DNA of 64,000 nucleotides, taken from the NCBI RefSeq assembly GCF_010731875.1, contig NZ_AP022595.1, positions 186,001 to 250,000 of the forward strand. Direction: 5' to 3'. The first letter of the stretch is position 1. The number at the start of each line of letters is the position of its first letter. Under the pieces are notes generated by a model. It was given only the letters and a program-made list of their open reading frames with translations. It made no database searches and was not told where the DNA came from. Below, piece by piece: positions 1-9,420 of this stretch. The stretch comes from Mycolicibacterium sarraceniae. GTDB lineage: Bacteria > Actinomycetota > Actinomycetes > Mycobacteriales > Mycobacteriaceae. Both the position numbers and the translations under genes were made by a program.

Positions 1-677
1 GCCGTGAACGACGCGACCAGCGCGAGGCTGGCGACCATGGCCAGAATCACCGCACGGTTGGCCAGGACTTTGCCGAAGGCAACTCTGCTGTTGACGATCG
101 TCGGCCGGAACTGGCGGGCGCTCACCAGGAACCACACGGTCCCCACCACCGTGACCGCCGCGGAGAACAGCAGCGGGATTGCGGTCGAGATCGCGGAGGC
201 CAGGAACGTGGCGGCCACCGGGCCGATCACCCAAATGAGTTCCTGCGCAGTGGTATCGAGCGCGAACAGTGCACGCAACCCTTGGCCGGGCACCATCTGC
301 GGGTACAGCGCACGCACCGCGGGCAACAGCGGTGGCACCGAGGCGCCGATCAGGAACCCCAACAGCATGAGGTACGACGTGGGGACATGCAGAAAGGCCA
401 GCGCCAGCATGCTGACGCCGTTGATCACGGCGGCTGATACCAGGGTCGGCATCATGCCGATCCGGCCGAGCAGGCGCGCCGTCATCGGCATCGCGACCGC
501 TTCACCGACGCTGGTGCACGCGACAACGGCCCCCGCCACCGCGTAGGACCCGGTCTGGGCCTGCACGTGCAACAGGATCGCCAGCGACAGCATGCCGAGA
601 GGCAGCCTCGCGAACAGCTGCGAGGCGGTCACATTGACCACGCCCGGAACCCGAACGAGCTCAATATACGCACGCAC
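1..677 (-). CDS. MFS transporter (3' end beyond window)
   Basis: The minus-strand frame is open from 677 to the window edge, about 225 residues, and is very rich in Leu, Ala, Val and Gly in alternating hydrophobic segments, as in the N-terminal half of a major facilitator transporter. Short charged loops containing an R-L-L-G-R-I-G stretch, typical of the MFS loop between helices 2 and 3, follow two hydrophobic segments. I place the start at GTG 675-677, preceded at good spacing by GAGGAA; an in-frame GTG at 684-686 sits too close to that site. The gene is divergent from a TetR regulator, with a perfect palindrome between them, which suggests a regulator-controlled efflux pump. The substrate cannot be told. 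Confidence 0.8.
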   Translation of the reverse strand, partial: MRAYIELVRVPGVVNVTASQLFARLPLGMLSLAILLHVQAQTGSYAVAGAVVACTSVGEAVAMPMTARLLGRIGMMPTLVSAAVINGVSMLALAFLHVPTSYLMLLGFLIGASVPPLLPAVRALYPQMVPGQGLRALFALDTTAQELIWVIGPVAATFLASAISTAIPLLFSAAVTVVGTVWFLVSARQFRPTIVNSRVAFGKVLANRAVILAMVASLALVASFT

Positions 678-711
678 GGTTATCACTTCCTCAACTGGTT
701 ATAGGCTGTCG

Positions 712-735
712 ACTGTACCGTCCGGACGGTACAGT
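712..735. promoter_or_regulatory. Perfect 24-bp palindrome, probable TetR operator
   Basis: The 12-base half-site ACTGTACCGTCC is followed directly by its exact reverse complement. The site lies between the divergent MFS transporter (start 677) and the TetR gene (start 758), the usual position for an operator that controls both genes. Binding by the neighbouring TetR is inferred. Confidence 0.75.
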
Positions 736-757
736 TGGAAACCGATAAACTCGGCCG

Positions 758-1306
758 ATGACGACCTCGCGTGAGCGCATCATCGATGCGTATGCGGACG
801 CGCTCGCCGTCGATGGAGAGCGCCACGCCACGCTGGATGCGGTGGCAGCACGCGCCGGGGTGTCTAAGGGTGGCCTGCTCTACCACTTCCCCGCCAAAGA
901 TCAGCTCGCCGAGGCGCTCTGCGATCGATTGATCGCCTTGGCGACCGATGATGTCGCGAAGATGCGCAATGCGCCCGACGGACCCGCACGGCATTACATC
1001 CGAACATCGCACTATGCGAATACACCGTTGGACCGCACCCTGGTCGCGGTTGCCCGGCTACAGCAGGCCGGCGATCCCCAGGCCCGTGCGGCGATCGAGA
1101 CGATTTCCGATCAATGGTTGAGCGTGCTGACCGAGGCACTCGGCGACCGTGACGTCGCCCGCACGATCAAGCTGATCGGTGACGGGCTCTACCACCACGC
1201 ATTGTTCAGCGCACTCGGCGGCCAGTCGCGCACCGACCTCGACGAGGGATTGCTGGCGGTGATCGACCGCATCATCGACCAACACGTGGACACAGCGGGG
1301 CACTGA
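758..1306 (+). CDS. TetR/AcrR family regulator
   Basis: A protein of 182 residues with a TetR-type helix-turn-helix near residues 24-54 (TLDAVAARAGVSKGGLLYHF). The start is ATG 758, 22 bases after a perfect palindrome. The gene is divergent from an MFS transporter, so it is most likely its local repressor and autoregulator, released by a small-molecule ligand bound in the less conserved C-terminal half. The ligand is unknown. Length and domain order are normal for the family, with no sign of damage. Confidence 0.88.
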   Translation: MTTSRERIIDAYADALAVDGERHATLDAVAARAGVSKGGLLYHFPAKDQLAEALCDRLIALATDDVAKMRNAPDGPARHYIRTSHYANTPLDRTLVAVARLQQAGDPQARAAIETISDQWLSVLTEALGDRDVARTIKLIGDGLYHHALFSALGGQSRTDLDEGLLAVIDRIIDQHVDTAGH

Positions 1307-1486
1307 CGGTCGTGTCGCCAGATCGCCGCTGTCAATCGACGACAATGCCCCGCACCGGTGTTTGACGATCAGCGAGCGTCGTCGCGTTCGCTGCGCGCGC
1401 TGGACGGATAGGTGTCTGCTGAATAAGGGCGTTTTGGGGCGGGGCTTCTCAAGCGCTCGGTGGCGCGTGCGGGCGACACCGGGTGG

Positions 1487-1828
1487 CTAGAACGCGTTCG
1501 GTGCTGGCCGCTCCGGGGGCGCAAAGAACCAGCTGTCCGGATTCTTCGGCGAGTACGCCACGGGGATGAGCTGGCCCATGGTCGGCCAGCTGTCCACGTC
1601 GACCGCCATCCGCTGATAGACCACGTGCTCGTCGACGGTGGGGCCGTTGATGACGCCACTGATCGTGACGTACTGCTGACCAGTGGCGTCGGGACGTGGG
1701 CTCACCCCGGTCACCAGCAGCGTGCCCTGTGCCATCTCACCGCGTGGACCGCGGCGCCCCATGATGCGTGGTGCCAGAACGAGGACCAACGCACCGACGA
1801 TCAGCAGTATCACCGCGAATTCCCACAT
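1487..1828 (-). CDS. Small membrane-anchored hypothetical protein
   Basis: A protein of 113 residues beginning MWEFAVIL, with one N-terminal membrane segment (about residues 4-22) followed by a basic stretch (RIMGRRGPRG) and a soluble domain of about 85 residues rich in beta-prone sequence. This suggests the C-terminal part lies in the cytoplasm. The start is ATG 1826-1828. The frame extends further upstream, but that part lies antisense to hisN and has no membrane segment. Gene orientation is divergent from hisN, 88 bases away. I do not recognise a family with confidence; small proteins of this type are common in mycobacteria. Confidence 0.7.
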   Translation of the reverse strand: MWEFAVILLIVGALVLVLAPRIMGRRGPRGEMAQGTLLVTGVSPRPDATGQQYVTISGVINGPTVDEHVVYQRMAVDVDSWPTMGQLIPVAYSPKNPDSWFFAPPERPAPNAF

Positions 1829-1916
1829 GCTTCCATGGTAGGACTGCTGCCATGAGCGACGCTTGCGGAGCGAATCGACAGCGGACATGCCGGACCCGAG
1901 CCTGCGGGGGCACGGC

Positions 1917-2711
1917 ATGAGCGGCCACGATGTACAGGCGGACCTCTCGGTGGCGGTGGAGCTCGCCGACCGGGCCGACGCGATCACCCTCGACCGGTTC
2001 GGGGCGCTGGATCTGCGCATCGACACCAAACCCGACCTGACCCCGGTCACCGACGCCGACGAGGCCGTCGAGGCCGAGCTGCGGGCGATCCTGTCCCGCG
2101 AACGACCCAGCGACGCCGTCCTCGGCGAGGAGTACGGCGGAACCGCCGCCTTCGAGGGCAGGCAGTGGGTGATCGACCCGATCGACGGAACCAAGAACTT
2201 CGTGCGCGGCGTGCCGGTGTGGGCGAGCCTGATCGCGCTGCTCGATGATGGCGTGCCGATCGTCGGTGTGGTCAGCGCCCCGGCATTGAATCGGCGCTGG
2301 TGGGCCGGGCACGGATCGGGCGCGTTCGCCAGCATCGGCGGCGGGCCGGCACGGACATTGAGGGTGTCGGGCGTCGCCGATCTGGGCTCGGCGAGCCTGG
2401 CGTTTTCCAGCCTCTCGGGGTGGGCCGACCTCGGGCTGCGGGAGCAGTTCATCGAGCTCACCGACGACGTGTGGCGAGTGCGCGGCTACGGCGATTTCTT
2501 CAACTACTGCCTGGTCGCCGAGGGGGCCGTCGATATCGCCGCTGAACCGGAGGTGAAGCTGTGGGACCTGGCCCCGCTGGACATCCTGGTGCGCGAGGCG
2601 GGCGGCACCTTCACCAATCTTGATGGCCGGCCCGGCCCGCACGGTGGGCATGTCGTCGCGACCAACGGCCTGTTGCACGACGAGACGCTGGGCCGCTTGG
2701 CGCGCCGCTAG
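1917..2711 (+). CDS. hisN: Histidinol-phosphatase HisN (inositol monophosphatase family)
   Basis: A protein of 264 residues that removes phosphate from L-histidinol phosphate, the penultimate step of histidine synthesis. The Mg-dependent inositol monophosphatase signatures are intact: GEE at residues 70-72, DPIDGTKNF at 87-95 and WDLAPLDI at 216-223. The ATG at 1917 has a GCGGGGG ribosome site and gives the length expected from M. tuberculosis HisN (Rv3137). An upstream in-frame TTG at 1863 would add 18 unconserved residues. It is followed by fadE24 and fadE23, the order found in M. tuberculosis, which supports HisN over a SuhB/ImpA-type paralogue. Confidence 0.88.
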   Translation: MSGHDVQADLSVAVELADRADAITLDRFGALDLRIDTKPDLTPVTDADEAVEAELRAILSRERPSDAVLGEEYGGTAAFEGRQWVIDPIDGTKNFVRGVPVWASLIALLDDGVPIVGVVSAPALNRRWWAGHGSGAFASIGGGPARTLRVSGVADLGSASLAFSSLSGWADLGLREQFIELTDDVWRVRGYGDFFNYCLVAEGAVDIAAEPEVKLWDLAPLDILVREAGGTFTNLDGRPGPHGGHVVATNGLLHDETLGRLARR

Positions 2712-2861
2712 CATCCGGCGGCGGCCCCCAGAGCCGCTCGAACAACGCCGCGCTGCGTGTCGAACGCGAATAGGACGGGGATGCGAGTAGACCGCTATCG
2801 CATTTCTGGGCATGCGACCTACCCAACAAAACCCGAAGTCTCAACAGGGCCCGAGATCGAC

Positions 2862-2877
2862 CTTACTTTGGAGTAAG
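2862..2877. promoter_or_regulatory. Inverted repeat upstream of fadE24
   Basis: CTTACTTTGGAGTAAG is two exact 6-base arms (CTTACT and AGTAAG) around a 4-base centre, 54 bases before the fadE24 start. The form fits a TetR-type operator in the fadE24-fadE23 promoter. The cognate regulator is not identified; the motif does not match the KstR or KstR2 consensus as I know them. Confidence 0.5.
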
Positions 2878-2931
2878 ATAGGGTCAGCGCAACCTGCCCA
2901 GCACCGCCCACCGTCGACGAGGCTGACGAAA

Positions 2932-4314
2932 ATGACTAACACACTTCCACCCAAAGCAACAAGCGCCCGAGCCCGCGACAGCGCGGTCGGGCAGTTCAAG
3001 CACAAGCGATCCATCACCGATATCGGCCTGGCACTCGTCACGCCGCTGGTCGGTCAGGACTTCCTGGACCGCTACCACTTGCGCGATCCGTTCAATCGCG
3101 GCCTGAAATACGGTGTCAAGCAAGCGTTCTCGACTGCGGGCGCAGCCACCCGGCAGTTCAAGAAGGTCCAGGGCGTGGGTAAGGCACCCACCCGGCTGCG
3201 GCCCAGTGGCACCGAGTATTTCGATCTCACCCCCGATGACGATCAGAAGATGATCGTCGCGACGGTGGACGAGTTCGCCGAGGAGATTCTGCGCTCGGCC
3301 GCCCACGACGCCGACGACGCCGCTACCTATCCCCCGGACCTCATCGCTAAGGCAGCCGAACTCGGGATCACCGCGATCAATGTCCCGGAGGACTTCGACG
3401 GTATCGCCGACCACCGCAGCACCGTGACCAACGCCCTGGTGGCCGAGGCACTCGCCTACGGCGATATGGGTCTGGCTCTGCCGATCCTGGCCCCCGGCGG
3501 TGTCGCATCGGCATTGACCCACTGGGGCAGCGCCGACCAGCAGGCCACCTATCTCCATGACTTCACCGGCGATAACGTGCCGCAAGCCTGCGTGGTCATC
3601 GCCGAGCCGCACGCCTTGTTCGACCCGACCGCGCTGAAGACCACTGCGGTGCGCACCCCGAGCGGTTACCGCCTCGACGGGGTCAAATCGCTGGTCCCGG
3701 CTGCAGCAGACGCCGAATTGCTTATCGTCGCAGCACAACTCAACGGCAAGCCGGCGCTATTTATCGTCGAGGCGTCTACCCCGGGCGTGTCGGTGAAGGC
3801 GGATCCCAGCATGGGCATCCGCGCTGCCGCGCTCGGCCAAGTGGAATTGGACAAGGTGTCGGTGCCGGTGTCGGCGCGCCTTGGCGAAGACGGTGCCACC
3901 GACGCCGACTATTCCGAAGCAATTGCCCTGTCGCGCTTGGGCTGGGCCGCCCTGGCAGTCGGCACCTCGCACGCGGTACTGGATTACGTGATCCCCTATA
4001 TCAAGGAGCGCGAGGCGTTCGGTGAGCCCATCGCTCGCCGACAGGCCGTCGCATTCATGTGCGCCAATATCGCCATCGAGCTCGACGGTCTGCGACTGAT
4101 CACCTGGCGCGGTGCCGCTCGTGCAGAGCGCGGACTGCCGTTCGCACGTGAGGCCGCACTGGCCAAGAAGCTCGGCGCCGACAAGGGCATGCAGATCGGC
4201 TTGGACGGTGTGCAGTTGCTCGGCGGTCACGGCTTCACCAAGGAACACCCGGTCGAGCGCTGGTACCGCGATCTGCGGGCCGTCGGCGTCGCCGAGGGTG
4301 TTGTCGTCCTGTGA
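2932..4314 (+). CDS. fadE24: Acyl-CoA dehydrogenase FadE24
   Basis: A protein of 460 residues, acyl-CoA dehydrogenase fold, with an N-terminal extension of about 90 residues (GLALVTPLVGQDFLDRYHLR region) typical of the mycobacterial FadE24 group. The C-terminal helical domain contains QLLGGHGFTKEHPVERWYRD. Together with FadE23, encoded 32 bases downstream, it is expected to form an alpha2-beta2 enzyme, as shown for several adjacent mycobacterial FadE pairs. ATG 2932 is the natural start; upstream in-frame sequence is the promoter with the inverted repeat. The substrate is unsettled: beta-oxidation of a fatty or sterol-derived acyl-CoA is inferred from the family. Confidence 0.9.
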   Translation: MTNTLPPKATSARARDSAVGQFKHKRSITDIGLALVTPLVGQDFLDRYHLRDPFNRGLKYGVKQAFSTAGAATRQFKKVQGVGKAPTRLRPSGTEYFDLTPDDDQKMIVATVDEFAEEILRSAAHDADDAATYPPDLIAKAAELGITAINVPEDFDGIADHRSTVTNALVAEALAYGDMGLALPILAPGGVASALTHWGSADQQATYLHDFTGDNVPQACVVIAEPHALFDPTALKTTAVRTPSGYRLDGVKSLVPAAADAELLIVAAQLNGKPALFIVEASTPGVSVKADPSMGIRAAALGQVELDKVSVPVSARLGEDGATDADYSEAIALSRLGWAALAVGTSHAVLDYVIPYIKEREAFGEPIARRQAVAFMCANIAIELDGLRLITWRGAARAERGLPFAREAALAKKLGADKGMQIGLDGVQLLGGHGFTKEHPVERWYRDLRAVGVAEGVVVL

Positions 4315-4346
4315 ACGTCACCGGCTAACGAACGGAAAAGACTGCC

Positions 4347-5561
4347 ATGGCAATCAATCTTGAACTGCCGCCCAAGCTGGAAGCCGTGATCGAGAAGGCG
4401 CACCAGGCTGCCGCGGAGATGTTGCGTCCGATCTCCCGCAAGTACGACATCGCCGAACACGCCTACCCTGTCGAGCTGGACACCCTGGCGACCCTGTTCG
4501 AGGGCATCTCGGAGGCGAACACGATATCGTTCGCCGGCACCGAAGCCTTCCGCGACAGCGACGACGGCCCGAAGGGAAATATCAACGGCGGCAACATGTC
4601 CGCATTGCTCAATGCGCTGGAGATATCCTGGGGTGATATCGCCCTACTGTTATCGGTCCCCCGCCAGGGCTTGGGCAATGCCGCGATCTCGGGTGTGGCC
4701 ACCGATGAGCAGCTGGCGCGGCTGGGCAAAAACGTCTGGGCCGCAATGGCGATCACCGAGCCGTCGTTCGGCTCCGACTCGGCGGCGGTGTCGACGACCG
4801 CGGTGCTCGATGGCGACGAATACGTGATCAACGGCGAGAAGATCTTCGTCACCGCCGGCTCCCGCGCCACCCACATCGTGGTGTGGGCAACACTGGACAA
4901 GTCCAAGGGGCGTGCGGCCATCAAGTCCTTCATCGTCCCGCGCGAGCACCCCGGCGTCACCGTCGAGCGTCTCGAACACAAGCTCGGCATCAAAGCCTCC
5001 GATACCGCGGTCATCCGGTTCGACAATGCCCGCATCCCCAAGGAGAACTTGCTCGGCGACCCGGAGATCCACGTGGAGAAGGGTTTTGCCGGGGTCATGG
5101 AGACCTTCGACAGTACCCGGCCGATCGTGGCGGCCATGGCCGTCGGAGTGGCCCGGGCCGCCCTCGAGGAGCTCCGCACGATCCTGACCGAGGCGGGTAT
5201 GGAGATCTCCTACGACAAACCCGCTCATGCACAGAGCGCCCCCGCCGCGGAGTTCCTTCGCATGGAGGCTGATTGGGAGGCCGGCTACCTGCTGACCGTG
5301 CGGTCGGCGTGGCAGGCGGACAACGCGATCCCGAACTCCAAAGAAGCGTCGATGGGCAAGGCCAAGGCCGCCAGAGTGGCCAGCGACATCACCCTCAAGG
5401 CGGTCGAATTAGCGGGGACCGCAGGCTATTCCGAGCAGACCCTGCTGGAGAAGTGGGCCCGCGATTCGAAAATCCTCGACATCTTCGAAGGCACGCAGCA
5501 GATCCAGCAGCTGGTGGTGGCCCGCCGGCTCCTCGGGCTGTCGTCAACCGAGCTGAAGTAG
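4347..5561 (+). CDS. fadE23: Acyl-CoA dehydrogenase FadE23
   Basis: A protein of 404 residues with all three acyl-CoA dehydrogenase domains: N-terminal helices, a beta domain with AMAITEPSFGSDSAA (FAD and substrate contact), and a C-terminal domain ending in ILDIFEGTQQIQ, where Glu381 aligns with the catalytic base of the family. It follows fadE24 by 32 bases in the same operon. It probably supplies the catalytic glutamate and half of the FAD sites in a FadE23-FadE24 heterotetramer. The order hisN-fadE24-fadE23 matches Rv3137-Rv3139-Rv3140 of M. tuberculosis. Confidence 0.92.
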   Translation: MAINLELPPKLEAVIEKAHQAAAEMLRPISRKYDIAEHAYPVELDTLATLFEGISEANTISFAGTEAFRDSDDGPKGNINGGNMSALLNALEISWGDIALLLSVPRQGLGNAAISGVATDEQLARLGKNVWAAMAITEPSFGSDSAAVSTTAVLDGDEYVINGEKIFVTAGSRATHIVVWATLDKSKGRAAIKSFIVPREHPGVTVERLEHKLGIKASDTAVIRFDNARIPKENLLGDPEIHVEKGFAGVMETFDSTRPIVAAMAVGVARAALEELRTILTEAGMEISYDKPAHAQSAPAAEFLRMEADWEAGYLLTVRSAWQADNAIPNSKEASMGKAKAARVASDITLKAVELAGTAGYSEQTLLEKWARDSKILDIFEGTQQIQQLVVARRLLGLSSTELK

Positions 5562-5697
5562 CCGCTGCGACGGCGGTCAGCTCACGCTGGGTTTCCTCAT
5601 CGAGTTCGATGTCGGTGACCCCCAGGGTCCACGCCAGCGCGACCTGCGCCGGGGTGTAGCCCAGTCGGTTGGCGGCAGCGGCGATGAGGTGATGCGT
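5550..5697 (-). pseudogene. Remnant of an aldo/keto reductase C-terminus
   Basis: On the minus strand a short stretch reads AANRLGYTPAQVALAWTLG, then directly DIELDEETQRELTA. In intact aldo/keto reductases these two motifs are separated by roughly 25 residues carrying the NADPH-contact segment, so the middle has been lost. The surrounding frame (up to a GTG at 5862) shows no reductase sequence, and the 3' side runs antisense into fadE23. I read it as a decayed fragment rather than a working gene. It fills most of the gap between fadE23 and the terminator. Confidence 0.45.
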
Positions 5698-5889
5698 CAG
5701 CATCGGATTCACCTTGTGGAACGCCGAGGCGATCGACAGCTCCGAGGGCGGTGTTCCGGACGAACACCAGCCGAGTTGTGCGCGACCGGGTTGCCGATGC
5801 TCGGCGGGATTGGCGTCGTCATACGTGAACGTGGCCTCGACACGCGCGGTCGTGAGTCGCACACCGCGGATGCCGAGCAGCCCGCCAAT

Positions 5890-5936
5890 AACGAAAGCGG
5901 GCCGCCGGCACAGAGACCGGCGACCCGCTTTTCGTT
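5890..5936. terminator. Bidirectional hairpin terminator
   Basis: AACGAAAGCGGG (5890-5901) pairs with CCCGCTTTTCGTT (5924-5936, one bulge). An inner GCCGG/CCGGC stem closes an 8-base loop. It lies between the convergent fadE23 and fbpB genes, a few bases past the fbpB stop codon, so it can end transcripts from both sides. Confidence 0.65.
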
Positions 5937-5942
5937 GATTTC

Positions 5943-7016
<1,074 letters not shown>

Positions 7017-7057
7017 CTACACATCGGCGCTGCCGCCCTTGTCAGCGGGCTAAACAA

Positions 7058-7079
7058 AAACTAATGTCACTTTTAGTTT
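7058..7079. promoter_or_regulatory. Probable TetR operator, copy 1
   Basis: AAACTAA, 8 bases, then TTAGTTT: an exact 7-base inverted repeat, 40 bases before the gene at 7120 and also upstream of divergent fbpB. Nearly the same sequence occurs at 12043-12064 before a TetR gene: 20 of the 25 bases from 7056 and from 12041 are identical. The most economical reading is that this TetR controls both units. Confidence 0.65.
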
Positions 7080-7119
7080 CCCCCACACCCGTACCTCGAC
7101 GCTGATCTCGGGAGATTCT

Positions 7120-8235
7120 ATGGAATCCTTCACTCACCTGCGCAAAGGCACAACGCCACGGCGCGTGCACGCCGACCTCGACGGCCTGAAGGACGACGAG
7201 TTGGGCCGAGGTGGATTCACCGGCCGGACCGCCAACATCTACCGCCGCAACGATCCGACCACATTTCGGGCCAACGGCCCGTTACGGCCGCTGGACGTCT
7301 TGACCAGTGAGCTCAAACCGACCGATTTGTCCGACCCAGCCGGCGCTCCGCTGGTGCTGTTCACCAACCCCGATTGCCGCATCTCGTTGAGCCGTCGAGA
7401 GGCGGCGATGCCCTTCTATGCGCGCTACGTCGACGGTGACCTGCTGTGCTTCGTGCACCAGGGCAGCGGAAGCCTCGAGACCGAGTTCGGCCCGCTCTCC
7501 TACCGCGCCGGTGACTGGATCTACATCCCGAAAGCGTGCACGTGGCGGCAGACCACGGACTCAGAAAGCACGTGGCTGATCATCGAGGCCACCGACGAGT
7601 TCCGGGTGCCACCGGCCGGCCCTCTTGGGCGGCACTGGCCGTTCGACCCGTCGCAGGCCGTCATCCCCGACCCGGTGGCCATCGACGACGGCGACGGCCC
7701 GCACAACGACGGTGAGTACGAGGTCCGGCTGTATCACCGGCCGATCGACGGAGTCGAGACGACAACGCTGATCTATCCGCACCATCCGATCGACGTCGAA
7801 GGGTGGCGCGGAGACAACTACGCGTTCACGTTCAACGTCGACGACTACAACGTCATCACCTCCGACAGCGTGCACCTGCCGCCCATGGTCCATCTGTTCA
7901 TGGAGGCGACGGGCGTTTACGTCTGCAACTTCCTGCCCAAGCCGGCCGAATCCGTGCCCGGCACCGAACGCACGCCCTGGTATCACCGCAACGTCGACTT
8001 CGACGAGATCGCGTTCTTCCACGGCGGCTCCCTCTACGGCATCCCGATGCCGCCAGGCCTGATCAGCCATGCCCCCCAGGGCGTGCACCACGGCGCGCCG
8101 GAGAAGGCCCGCGAACGCGCCCGCCGAAAATTCGACGATTTCACCCGGGTGGATTGGAAGGTCATCGCCATCGACACCCGCCAGCGGCTGGTTCCCTCAC
8201 CGGAAGTGCTCGCCAACGATCTGGGGCAACACTGA
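7120..8235 (+). CDS. Homogentisate 1,2-dioxygenase-like cupin protein
   Basis: A protein of 371 residues resembling homogentisate dioxygenases, two-cupin iron enzymes that cleave an aromatic ring. The C-terminal part keeps the expected metal-ligand pattern: WYHRN (His289), Glu296 shortly after, and a His-rich ISHAPQGVHHG segment (His317 or His323/324). It is shorter than classical homogentisate dioxygenase (about 430-445 residues) and no other genes of homogentisate breakdown (maleylacetoacetate isomerase, fumarylacetoacetase) are nearby, so the substrate is probably different. It is first in an operon with a hydrolase, a CoA-transferase and an HMG-CoA-lyase-like enzyme, and overlaps the next gene by one base. 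Confidence 0.72.
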   Translation: MESFTHLRKGTTPRRVHADLDGLKDDELGRGGFTGRTANIYRRNDPTTFRANGPLRPLDVLTSELKPTDLSDPAGAPLVLFTNPDCRISLSRREAAMPFYARYVDGDLLCFVHQGSGSLETEFGPLSYRAGDWIYIPKACTWRQTTDSESTWLIIEATDEFRVPPAGPLGRHWPFDPSQAVIPDPVAIDDGDGPHNDGEYEVRLYHRPIDGVETTTLIYPHHPIDVEGWRGDNYAFTFNVDDYNVITSDSVHLPPMVHLFMEATGVYVCNFLPKPAESVPGTERTPWYHRNVDFDEIAFFHGGSLYGIPMPPGLISHAPQGVHHGAPEKARERARRKFDDFTRVDWKVIAIDTRQRLVPSPEVLANDLGQH

Positions 8236-9419
8236 TGGTCGATCCAGCCAAGCGTGCCTACGAGCGCATCCCGTATCTGATTGCCTACCAGAACAATTCC
8301 GCTGTCCGCGATGTCTACGGTGGCGTTGCCGAGCTGGTGGTGCTGGAAAGCTACCTGCTCAAGCCCACCACGCGAGCGGACACCGTGCTGGTGTTCATGC
8401 ACCCGATCGGCGGCGGCGCCTACCTGCCGATGATCAATGCCCTGGCCCGGGCCGGTCATCACGTCATCTACTGCAACAGCCGGTTCCGCGGCACCGACTC
8501 TGGACTGCTGATGGAAAAGGTGGTCGAGGATCTCGGCGAATGCGTCAAGGACGCGAAGAACCGGCTGGGCTACGCCAAGGTGGTCTTGGCAGGGTGGAGC
8601 GGCGGCGGCTCGCTGTCGGTGTTCTACCAGCAGCAGGCACAGAACCCGACGGTCACCGCCAGCCCATCGGGTGACGGCCCCGATCTGACGAAGCTCGGTC
8701 TGTTGCCCGCCGATGGCATCATGCTACTGGCCGCACACATCAGCAGGCACGGCACCATGACCGAGTGGATGGACGCGTCGATCCTCGACGAGAGTGACCC
8801 GACCAAGCGGGATCCCGAACTCGACCTCTACAACCCGGACAACCCCAACCAGCCGCCCTACACGCCCGAGTTTCTCGAGCGCTACCACCACGCGCAGGTC
8901 GCCCGCAACCGGCGGATCACCAAGTGGGTCAAGGAAAAATTAGCGGAATTGTCCGAACAGGGCCGACCCGATGACGAATTCTGTTTCGTCGTGCACGGCA
9001 CCATGGCCGACCCGCGCTGGCTGGACCCGACCGTCGATCCCAATGAGCGGGTGCCTGGCACCTGCTACCTGGGCGACCCGCACGTGGTCAATATGAGCCC
9101 GGTGGGGTTGGCACGTTTCTGCACGCTGCGCAGCTGGCTGTCACAGTGGAGCTATGACGATGCGAACGGTGACGCCGTGAAGGCGGGTCCAGACATCGCG
9201 GTGCCGGCGCTGGTGATCGGCAACCTGGCCGATGACGCCTGCACGCCCAGCCACACTCGTCGGCTCTTCGAGGCGATCGGGCACCCCGACAAGGAGACGT
9301 ACGAGATCCCCGGTGCCAACCACTACTACTCCGGGCCGGACCAACGAGAGACGCTGCGTCAGGCAGTCGGGATCGTCACCGACTGGCTGGTGCGGCACGA
9401 TTTCGCAAAGGCGGACTGA
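8235..9419 (+). CDS. Alpha/beta hydrolase
   Basis: A protein of 394 residues with the serine hydrolase elbow GWSGGGS (Ser122), an oxyanion-region MHPIGGG near residues 55-61, a late acidic residue in NLADDACTP and a final His in PGANHYYSG, so the catalytic triad appears complete. The ATG shares a base with the TGA of the dioxygenase-like gene, which implies translational coupling. In this context it may cleave a ring-opened product or an ester/thioester in the same pathway. There is no signal peptide, so it is cytoplasmic. Confidence 0.78.
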   Translation: MVDPAKRAYERIPYLIAYQNNSAVRDVYGGVAELVVLESYLLKPTTRADTVLVFMHPIGGGAYLPMINALARAGHHVIYCNSRFRGTDSGLLMEKVVEDLGECVKDAKNRLGYAKVVLAGWSGGGSLSVFYQQQAQNPTVTASPSGDGPDLTKLGLLPADGIMLLAAHISRHGTMTEWMDASILDESDPTKRDPELDLYNPDNPNQPPYTPEFLERYHHAQVARNRRITKWVKEKLAELSEQGRPDDEFCFVVHGTMADPRWLDPTVDPNERVPGTCYLGDPHVVNMSPVGLARFCTLRSWLSQWSYDDANGDAVKAGPDIAVPALVIGNLADDACTPSHTRRLFEAIGHPDKETYEIPGANHYYSGPDQRETLRQAVGIVTDWLVRHDFAKAD

Positions 9420-9420
9420 A

